From Pseudomonadota bacterium (GTDB lineage: Bacteria; Desulfobacterota; Desulfobulbia; Desulfobulbales; DAOVYS01): a stretch of DNA of 11,120 nucleotides. The notes beneath the pieces were generated by a model, which saw only the letters and a list, made by a program, of their open reading frames with translations, was not told the DNA's origin and did not search any database. The stretch spans positions 1 through 11,120 of the forward strand of contig DAOVYS010000065.1 of assembly GCA_030635485.1 (NCBI GenBank), in the 5' to 3' direction. Below, one piece after another: positions 5,732-11,120 of this stretch (positions are counted from its first letter, which is position 1; the number at the start of each line of letters is the position of its first letter). Made by a program: the position numbers and the translations under genes.

Positions 5732-6496
5732 ATGAGCAAAGAAATTATGAACACCCCGGAAGTATCACGAAGGCAGATGTTGGTAGGTGCAGGAAAAATG
5801 GCAGCAGGTGCGGCTGTACTGTCCGCAGGTTTGACCACCGTAATCTCAAAAGCCGGCGCTGACACTGGTCCGATGCCGACGCCATGGGGGTACAAGAAGC
5901 TTGATCCCCAAAAGGTGGCGGACGCAGCTTATGAAAACTGGTACAAGGCATATTGCTGTTATGCGGTCGCCAGCTCTATTCTGGATCCGTTACGCGAAAA
6001 AATCGGCGGTCCATACAAACACCTCCCGGTTCAGGCATTTATCTTTGGCCACGGCGGAACAGTTGGCTGGGGGACCTTGTGCGGCACCCTGATGGGGGCC
6101 GGTCTTGCCACCAGTTTTGCAGCCGGAAAAAAAGGGGAGGAAATATTAAACGATGTCATTGCCTGGTATAGTGACACGGAACTTCCGATCTACAAGCCAA
6201 AAAATCCCCGTGCGCAAGTGATCAATGTCAATGCGAGTGAATCGCCACTCTGTCATATCTCGGTCGGCAAGTGGATGAAAAAAGAGGGTGTCGCCTTGAA
6301 AAGCAAGGAACGGAAAGACCGATGCGCCAGGATCGCAGCGGATGTTGCGTACAAAACAACAGAACTGCTGAATAAATATGCGGTTGGAAATTTTGAAATG
6401 GATAACGGCTCACAGTCAGGCGAGTACGGCATACCATCACAGAACAGCTGCACGGAATGCCATGGAGAGAATGTACCTGAGCCCAAAGATGCCTAG
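5732..6496 (+). CDS. Tat-exported split-Soret-like cytochrome c (C_GCAxxG_C_C family)
   Basis: The protein has 254 residues. The N-terminus is a twin-arginine signal (S12-R13-R14-Q15-M, then a hydrophobic run to ~A43), consistent with export to the periplasm. The body matches split-Soret cytochrome c and the C_GCAxxG_C_C family: YKAYCCYA (C75, C76), GHGGTVGWGTLCGTLMGAG (C117), EEILNDVIAWY, SPLCH (C174, H175) and C198. Those scattered cysteines are candidate iron-sulfur ligands in this family. One standard haem c site, CTECH, lies at 240-244 near the C-terminus. The likely role is low-potential periplasmic electron transfer. The characterised Desulfovibrio desulfuricans protein carries two haems per subunit, while only one CxxCH is seen here. 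AAGGAG (5721-5726) five bases before the ATG fixes the start. It appears monocistronic, between a long leader and a terminator. Confidence 0.85.
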   Translation: MSKEIMNTPEVSRRQMLVGAGKMAAGAAVLSAGLTTVISKAGADTGPMPTPWGYKKLDPQKVADAAYENWYKAYCCYAVASSILDPLREKIGGPYKHLPVQAFIFGHGGTVGWGTLCGTLMGAGLATSFAAGKKGEEILNDVIAWYSDTELPIYKPKNPRAQVINVNASESPLCHISVGKWMKKEGVALKSKERKDRCARIAADVAYKTTELLNKYAVGNFEMDNGSQSGEYGIPSQNSCTECHGENVPEPKDA

Positions 6497-6588
6497 TCAT
6501 CAAGAAGCAACAGTTTGCATAATGTAGCCTTCTGGAGCAAGAATCCGACAGAAGACCCTCCATTGTCATACCCCTTTCTCCAGAAACT

Positions 6589-6631
6589 ATAAGGCCGATC
6601 CCCGTCACCGGGGACCGGCCTTATTTTTTTG
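6589..6631 (+). terminator. Strong intrinsic terminator after the cytochrome gene
   Basis: ATAAGGCCG (6589-6597) pairs with CGGCCTTAT (6616-6624). After one A-C mismatch, TCCCCG (6599-6604) pairs with CGGGGA (6609-6614) around a four-base loop, and a run of T follows at 6624-6630. The T-run is on the plus strand only, so it ends the cytochrome transcript. In the other direction the stem lies just past the convergent DUF1566 gene but lacks a good U-tract. Confidence 0.92.
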
Positions 6632-6651
6632 AAAAATCGTAACGATACAAT

Positions 6652-7596
6652 TCAAGTAACAGTACGGCAGACTCGTCCGAAGCCGCCGGGGTTGAAGCCT
6701 GATGCCCAGAAAACATTGCCGGCCTTGAAATCAGCAAACCAGTATCCGCCTGGATAACGTCTATTGGCAACAAAGATAAATGGCTGCTCTTTTGAAAAGC
6801 AGGGATGCAGACGTATCTCTTTGCTATTTGCGTCCGGTTCCATAAGAGACAATGCCTCTTCGAGAGTCGGAAGTCTCCAGTCTGAATATCCGGCAAAACC
6901 GTCCCTGTTTAACTGTTCAATGCCGGCTTCCATCTTTCGTATCGACCCGATGTCAAACCCACCACGCTGCCACATGATGGAGGTTACCATGTCAGTCACC
7001 GTCAGCCCATCTCCATTATCCACAAAATAATTTTCAAAACGACCTTCCGTGTTGTATTTGCGGTCGTAAAAGTTATGCTTTTTCACTATCTCCGGGATAT
7101 CCGATTCAATCACTTCCCGCGGCAGAGAATCCAGTTTACATGAGGTGATCTCCGGGAGGGGGGAATCTTTTCCCGGCAATCCGGGATCCTCTTCATCCCT
7201 CTCGATTTTGTCTTCAATTCTGGTAATTTTTGATCCGTCATCCGAATCAAGGACGTTCGCTATCAACCACTCTTTGAGGAGTTCGTCTATGGCATAGCTC
7301 TTGTCCAATCCTGATGTTTTCCCCTGACTGAGAACGCAACGATCGACCATATCCTGAGGGGCATCTATCTCCGCCAGGATTTTTGCATATTTTACACCCC
7401 GCTCCATAAGACATACTCTGGCCGGCCGGGCCCAGTTATCAATAAAAAAATAATAATAACGCTCCATCAGGCTCTTTATACTACGCTGGCTCCCCCAGCT
7501 TTCAAAATAGGTAAAGGTATAGTCTGGGGTGATATCCCAGTCTATATTCAACGGCCCAGGGCCAACGCCAAGCTTATCTATATCTAAGTGTGCCAT
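6652..7596 (-). CDS. DUF1566 (Lcl C-terminal) domain protein of unknown function
   Basis: The protein has 314 residues. The C-terminal ~125 residues are a DUF1566/Lcl_C domain: FVDNGDGLTVTDMVTSIMWQ (191-210), GYSDWRLPTLEEALSLME (236-253) and YWFADFKAG...GRVCRTV (285-313). Residues 1-115 form an aromatic-rich region I do not recognise (SWGSQRSIKSLMERYYYFF, LMERGVKYAKILAEIDAP), and 116-180 is a charged linker. There is no signal peptide or membrane segment, so it is probably cytoplasmic, unlike many exported DUF1566 proteins. The ATG at 7596 has a GAGGAGA ribosome site (complement of 7602-7608). It lies convergent to the cytochrome gene, and its promoter region carries a sigma-54 signature, so expression is probably tied to a specific stimulus. 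DUF1566 resembles C-type-lectin-like domains, so ligand binding is a guess. Confidence 0.75.
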   Translation of the reverse strand: MAHLDIDKLGVGPGPLNIDWDITPDYTFTYFESWGSQRSIKSLMERYYYFFIDNWARPARVCLMERGVKYAKILAEIDAPQDMVDRCVLSQGKTSGLDKSYAIDELLKEWLIANVLDSDDGSKITRIEDKIERDEEDPGLPGKDSPLPEITSCKLDSLPREVIESDIPEIVKKHNFYDRKYNTEGRFENYFVDNGDGLTVTDMVTSIMWQRGGFDIGSIRKMEAGIEQLNRDGFAGYSDWRLPTLEEALSLMEPDANSKEIRLHPCFSKEQPFIFVANRRYPGGYWFADFKAGNVFWASGFNPGGFGRVCRTVT

Positions 7597-7650
7597 ACAT
7601 TTCTCCTCTCAATCATGGTGAATTTCATGCGCCTTTATCAAAAGGTTAAC

Positions 7651-7666
7651 TACAAGGAACATGCCA
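7651..7666 (-). promoter_or_regulatory. Sigma-54 (RpoN) promoter of the DUF1566 gene
   Basis: The minus strand reads TGGCATGTTCCTTGTA. Against the consensus TGGCACG-N4-TTGCA it keeps the -24 GG, the exact ten-base spacing and the -12 TTG; the changes are C to T at the sixth position and GC to GT at -12. Initiation would fall near 7640, about 43 bases before the ATG at 7596. Confidence 0.6.
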
Positions 7667-7771
7667 ACGTGAAGAATATTGTTTTTTTACAACAAAGAAA
7701 CAACTAAACCTTGTTAAAACAATATGTTAGAGAAAAACGAATACTCATATGCATAGAGACTCTTCTCTACG

Positions 7772-7821
7772 GGTGTCTCACAAGTCCGAGACAAATCAAA
7801 AAAAATGAGACACCTGAGACA
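7772..7821 (-). promoter_or_regulatory. Cluster of TGTCTCA/TGAGACA sites, probable activator-binding region
   Basis: Four copies of TGTCTC or its complement lie within 50 bases: TGTCTC at 7774-7779, GAGACA at 7788-7793, TGAGACA at 7806-7812 and TGAGACA at 7815-7821. GGTGTCTCA (7772-7780) is an exact reverse complement of TGAGACACC (7806-7814). The cluster lies about 110-170 bases upstream of the sigma-54 promoter, the usual position for an enhancer-binding protein. The same region is 240 bases before the RND gene, so it might serve both. Confidence 0.5.
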
Positions 7822-8037
7822 TGCGTTTGCAACTTATTTTCGAATCCCCTGCTTCTCAAGCTTGTTTTTAGTATCTGACGTCATAAGCTGAGATCAATGA
7901 TCTTTCCATGCCATTATCTGACGCTCAACTTCTTCTTTATTGTTAATTTCCGAAAAAAAAGGTAGTATTAAGGTTTATATAGGTACTTTAACGGGTAGGA
8001 AGAAGCGCTCTATGACACTCTTTTTTTTAGGTCTTGG
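7822..8037. other. Intergenic region before the RND gene with small repeats
   Basis: TATCTGACG occurs twice (7872-7880 and 7915-7923). Between the copies is a perfect odd palindrome AGATCA-A-TGATCT (7891-7903). These could be regulator sites for the RND gene, but no convincing -35/-10 pair was found. A GG-N10-GC match near 7993-8010 lacks the rest of the sigma-54 consensus. Confidence 0.3.
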
Positions 8038-8058
8038 TTGCAGACGTGGAGAGCGACC

Positions 8059-10548
8059 ATGAAGGCCTTTTTTTTACGTACATACGACAGGCTCATTCTG
8101 GCCCGCCCCATTACATCCCTTCTGATGACACTGGCAGTAGTCGGTTTCTTTGTCATCCAGATTCCCCACTTCAAACTTGATGCATCGGGAGATTCTCTGG
8201 TTCTTGAAAACGATCAGGACCTCCGATACTTCAGGCAAATTACAGAACGATACGGCAGCAATAATATCCTCATCATCGCCTATTCTCCAAAAGATGATCT
8301 TTTCTCACCGGCTGTGCTGACCGACCTCAAAGAATTCCGTGACGAATTAAAAAAACTCGACGGTGTTCACTCCGTAACCACTATTCTTGACGTCCCCCTT
8401 TTCTACAGCTCCGACATCAGACTGGAAGATCTGGCAGAGGAAGAGAAGATCAAAACGTTAGAGAATTCCTCTCTTGACAGGGACAAGGCCCTGGCCGAAT
8501 TCAACGACAATCCTCTCTACCGGGGCCGGCTTTTAAGCAGCGACGGCAAAACGAGCGCCATTCTGCTCAGCCTGGAGGTAAACCGAGAGTACCAGGATCT
8601 CTTGACGCGACGTTACGAACTTCGGGAAAAAAGGTATGACACTCTTCTTTCTCCGGCAGAGACGGACGAACTGCAAACTGTTTCCAAAGAGTACCGGGCG
8701 CTCCTGGCCGAACTCATCAACAACCAGAAATCACTTGTTGCCGATGTAAGGGATGTCATGGACCGCCACCGTGACCAGGCATCCATCTTTCTCGGCGGCC
8801 TCCCGATGATCGTTGCCGACATGATCGGCTTTATCAAAAAAGATCTGCTCATCTTCGGTCTCGGTGTCATCTTGTTTCTGATCATTACCCTGACTCTCAT
8901 TTTTCGAGAACTCCGCTGGGTACTGCTCTCAGTTTTCTGCTGTCTGATTGCCGTTCTCACCATGATGGGCTATCTCGGCGCCGTGGACTGGCGAATCACT
9001 GTCATCTCGTCTAACTTTATCTCTCTGATGCTGATCCTTACCATGTCGCTCACCATCCACCTGATCCAACGCTATCTTGAAGTCCATGCACAATCTCCGG
9101 AAAAAGACCAACGCTCGCTGGTCCTTGAAACAGTGCGTACGATCTGGCTTCCCTGCCTCTACACCACACTCACCACCATTGTTGCCTTTATCTCCCTGGT
9201 GGTCAGCGACATCAGGCCGGTTATTGATTTCGGCATGATGATGGTCATCGGCCTTATCGTGGCCTTTACGCTTGCATTTGTGCTCTTTCCGGCAACTGTT
9301 GCCCTGCTTAAAAAAAGTCCGACAAACGCTGCGAAAAACCTCAGTAATCCTTTTACCCACGTTTTTGCACGCCTTACCGAACGATACGGGGTTCTGATCA
9401 TCGTCATCAGCCTGGCCCTGACCGTATTCAGCGGCGTCGGCATAAACATGCTCAGGGTAGACAACAGATTTATCGATTATTTCCGGCAGGATACGGAGAT
9501 ATATCAAGGCATGAGCCTCATTGATAAAAAGCTTGGCGGCACAACCCCGCTTGATATCATCATCGATTTCAAACCGGTTATGGACGCACCTGAAGATGAT
9601 GAGTACGAGGAGGACGATCCCTTTGCCGATGAATTCGAAGACAAATTGATCTCTTACTGGTTTGCCGATCTTTACACCGTGGAACAGATAGAAAAAGTGC
9701 ATGTTTTTTTAGAGAGTCTGTCTGAAACCGGCGAGGTACTTTCGCTTGCCACGACAGGTCAGGTTGCCGCTCATATCAACAATGATGTGCCCCTGGACAA
9801 CTACGAACTTGCCCTCATGTACAAAAAGTCCCCCCCCACTCTTAAAAACCTGCTCCTCAAACCCTATATCTCCGAAGATATTACCCAGGCCCGCTTTGCC
9901 ATGCGCATTGTGGAGAGCGACAAGAATATGTCCCGGACAGCTCTCCTGGACAGGATACGGATCGCCCTTGTCAACCAGATGGGGTTTACGGAAGACCAGA
10001 TCCATTTCACCAATATGTATGTTCTGTACAACAATATGCTCTTGAGCCTCTTCCATTCACAGATTCTCACCATCGGCATGGTCTTCTTAGGCATTATGCT
10101 GATGTTTACCTTACTGTTCCGCTCGTTTTACCTGGCCGCCATTGCCGTTTTCCCGAATGCGCTGCCTGTGTTCATGGTGCTCGGCACAATGGGCTGGCTC
10201 GGCATCTCACTCGATATGATGACGATTACTATCGCCTCGATTACCATCGGCATCGCCGTTGACAATACCATCCATTATATCCATCGCTTTCAAAGGGAGT
10301 TTCCAAAAGACAGGAATTACATAGCAACAATGTACCGCTGCCACGGCAGTATAGGCAAGGCCATGTACTACACCTCGATTACCATCACCATCGGCTTCTC
10401 CATCCTGGTCTTCTCAAGTTTCGTCCCGACAATCTACTTCGGCCTCTTTACCGGCTTGGCCATGATCGTCGCCCTCCTGACCGACCTTATGCTGCTGCCA
10501 AAACTTCTGATACTCTTCAAGCCCCTGGGGCCTGAAGAATCACTCTAA
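8059..10548 (+). CDS. RND superfamily (MMPL/COG1033) exporter
   Basis: The protein has 829 residues and a full two-half RND architecture. The first membrane segment (~residues 17-37) is followed by a periplasmic loop with the family start DSLVLENDQDLRYFRQITER, then membrane segments 2-6 (~245-420). A second half starts near residue 440 (GVLIIVISLALTVFSGVGI), with another large loop and segments 8-12 ending ~820. The TM10 motif GIAVDNTIHYIHRF keeps the proton-relay Asp (D735), while the matching TM4 motif LTMSLTIHLIQRY has S330 there. The second loop contains a very acidic stretch (~509-528, DAPEDDEYEEDDPFADEFED). The predicted role is proton-driven export of a lipid or hydrophobic substrate across the inner membrane. 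ATG 8059 was chosen because GGAGAG lies six bases ahead; a TTG at 8038 is less likely. No lipoprotein or adaptor partner is adjacent. Confidence 0.88.
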   Translation: MKAFFLRTYDRLILARPITSLLMTLAVVGFFVIQIPHFKLDASGDSLVLENDQDLRYFRQITERYGSNNILIIAYSPKDDLFSPAVLTDLKEFRDELKKLDGVHSVTTILDVPLFYSSDIRLEDLAEEEKIKTLENSSLDRDKALAEFNDNPLYRGRLLSSDGKTSAILLSLEVNREYQDLLTRRYELREKRYDTLLSPAETDELQTVSKEYRALLAELINNQKSLVADVRDVMDRHRDQASIFLGGLPMIVADMIGFIKKDLLIFGLGVILFLIITLTLIFRELRWVLLSVFCCLIAVLTMMGYLGAVDWRITVISSNFISLMLILTMSLTIHLIQRYLEVHAQSPEKDQRSLVLETVRTIWLPCLYTTLTTIVAFISLVVSDIRPVIDFGMMMVIGLIVAFTLAFVLFPATVALLKKSPTNAAKNLSNPFTHVFARLTERYGVLIIVISLALTVFSGVGINMLRVDNRFIDYFRQDTEIYQGMSLIDKKLGGTTPLDIIIDFKPVMDAPEDDEYEEDDPFADEFEDKLISYWFADLYTVEQIEKVHVFLESLSETGEVLSLATTGQVAAHINNDVPLDNYELALMYKKSPPTLKNLLLKPYISEDITQARFAMRIVESDKNMSRTALLDRIRIALVNQMGFTEDQIHFTNMYVLYNNMLLSLFHSQILTIGMVFLGIMLMFTLLFRSFYLAAIAVFPNALPVFMVLGTMGWLGISLDMMTITIASITIGIAVDNTIHYIHRFQREFPKDRNYIATMYRCHGSIGKAMYYTSITITIGFSILVFSSFVPTIYFGLFTGLAMIVALLTDLMLLPKLLILFKPLGPEESL

Positions 10549-10699
10549 GTAACAATGGACCGGCTTGTTCTCACGCCATTCTCAGCACCTACCCAGAATA
10601 TCTGCATTTTTTGAAGGATCTTCCGACACCGACAAGAAAATCAACAGATTCCGTTAGAACATGTGATACACTGTTCAGTGTCGATCGCATCAAAAAAAG
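10549..10699. other. Intergenic region after the RND gene
   Basis: No gene is seen. The only clear structure is a perfect small hairpin ACACTG-TT-CAGTGT (10668-10681) with no T-run after it, so a termination role is doubtful. The A-run at 10692-10698 borders the element that follows. Confidence 0.3.
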
Positions 10700-10852
10700 G
10701 TAACTATTCAGCTCGTGCAGAAAACATGGCATAAACTCCAACCTGTAAATGTTCAGATGTGCTTTAGATGTGGGCAAGCAGGCTGGCGCAGCATACTAGT
10801 GCTATGTAAGCTAGGCTGATCGCCCGCAGATGAAGTGCAGCTGAACAGTTAC
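10700..10852. mobile_element. ~153 bp MITE-like element with IS66-type ends
   Basis: The left end GTAACTATTCAGCT (10700-10713) matches the reverse complement of the right end, GTAACTGTTCAGCT (10852-10839), at 13 of 14 positions. The flanking eight bases are AAAAAAAG on the left and AAAAAAAA on the right, a possible 8-bp target duplication. Ends starting GTAA and an 8-bp duplication are features of IS66-family elements, so this may be a non-autonomous derivative; that link is inference. It contains no coding sequence and ends only eight A's and ten other bases before the ribosome site region of the MscS gene. Confidence 0.5.
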
Positions 10853-10880
10853 AAAAAAAACACAGAAAGGAGGGCTGGTT

Positions 10881-11120
10881 ATGGAAAAGATCAAAAAGAT
10901 TCTTCTGGAATTGGATTGGGCTCTGTTCGTCAAACCATGTCTGCGGGTTGCAGTCATCCTTCTTATTGCCTGGATGGCGATGAAACTGCTGCAGCAATTT
11001 CTCAACCGCCTGCAGAAGCATCTGTTACAAAAATGCGCGGATGAAGGAGAGCCCCCGTCAGAATCGGAAAAGAGAATCGGCACCATAATCCAGCTCGTCA
11101 GACAGGGTTCCCTCCTTGCC
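10881..11120 (+). CDS. MscS-type mechanosensitive channel, N-terminal part (runs off window)
   Basis: Eighty codons are visible, starting at ATG 10881 behind an excellent AAGGAGG site (10867-10873) with a seven-base spacer. Residues ~19-38 (KPCLRVAVILLIAWMAMKLL) form the first visible membrane segment, followed by an amphipathic, charged helix (QQFLNRLQKHLLQKCADEGE). The segment SESEKRIGTIIQLVRQGSLLA starts the next membrane-approaching helix. This order is typical of short MscS-family proteins, whose pore helix and beta domain would follow beyond the window. The role would be relief of osmotic pressure at the inner membrane. The pore region is not seen, so the family call rests on the N-terminal pattern only. 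Confidence 0.65.
   Translation, partial: MEKIKKILLELDWALFVKPCLRVAVILLIAWMAMKLLQQFLNRLQKHLLQKCADEGEPPSESEKRIGTIIQLVRQGSLLA

Noticed and set aside
6652..6780. DUF1566 C-terminus as a diversity-generating retroelement variable region
   Set aside because: No reverse transcriptase, accessory gene or template repeat is present in the window, and no near-duplicate of the gene's 3' end was seen.
7836..7860. TTCGAATCCC resembling a tRNA T-arm or attachment site
   Set aside because: The flanking bases do not form a T-stem and no acceptor, anticodon or D-arm can be built upstream.
7993..8010. Sigma-54-like GG-N10-GC in front of the RND gene
   Set aside because: Beyond the GG/GC spacing the consensus bases (TGGCAC, TTGC) are missing, so it is likely chance.
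8929..9702. Long minus-strand open frame (257 residues) inside the RND gene
   Set aside because: It is antisense to conserved RND coding sequence, has low-complexity His/Asp/Lys-rich composition, and lacks a ribosome site.
1..11120. CRISPR array, rRNA or intact tRNA genes
   Set aside because: No evenly spaced direct repeats and no recognisable rRNA or complete tRNA sequence were seen on either strand.

Overview
The window looks like chromosomal DNA of a sulfate-reducing or related member of the former Deltaproteobacteria (Desulfobacterota), possibly Desulfobulbales-like. The main pointer is a Tat-exported split-Soret-type (C_GCAxxG_C_C) cytochrome c. A sigma-54-type promoter, MITE-like inverted repeats between genes and a COG1033-type RND exporter fit that setting. 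The taxonomic call is inference from gene content, because no rRNA or housekeeping gene is present.

Layout. 1-1225 (+): 3' part of a two-lobed retropepsin-like aspartyl protease with a C-terminal PDZ domain. 1226-1666: gap with a ~200 bp imperfect inverted-repeat element and a cluster of small GTGCCC hairpins. 1727-2307 (+): VapBC toxin-antitoxin pair (AbrB-fold antitoxin, PIN-domain RNase) behind a near-consensus sigma-70 promoter whose -35 box lies in a palindrome, probably the autoregulatory operator. 2411-4679 (+): nucleotidyltransferase-like protein, TPM-domain (YgcG-like) membrane protein overlapping it, and a LemA protein, with a MITE-like palindrome separating the last two. 4680-5731: long gap with a possible 32-residue small ORF, a frameshifted ribbon-helix-helix antitoxin pseudogene (-), and the promoter, operator and apparently structured leader of the next gene. 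5732-6496 (+): split-Soret-like cytochrome c, ended by a strong intrinsic terminator. 6652-7596 (-): DUF1566 (Lcl C-terminal) protein of unknown function with a sigma-54 promoter and upstream TGTCTCA activator-type sites. 8059-10548 (+): 829-residue RND/MMPL exporter. 10549-10880: gap with a ~153 bp IS66-like MITE. 10881-end (+): start of an MscS-type mechanosensitive channel.

How the genes relate. The only clear functional units are VapBC and the TPM/LemA membrane pair, which often occur together. The cytochrome, DUF1566 protein, RND pump and MscS channel look like separate transcription units. Remnants of mobile or selfish elements (VapBC, a broken antitoxin, three different palindromic elements) fill most of the non-coding space. 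I found no convincing wholly new system. The most promising signals are the long structured leader and palindromic operator of the cytochrome gene, that cytochrome's single canonical haem motif, and the sigma-54 control of the DUF1566 gene.
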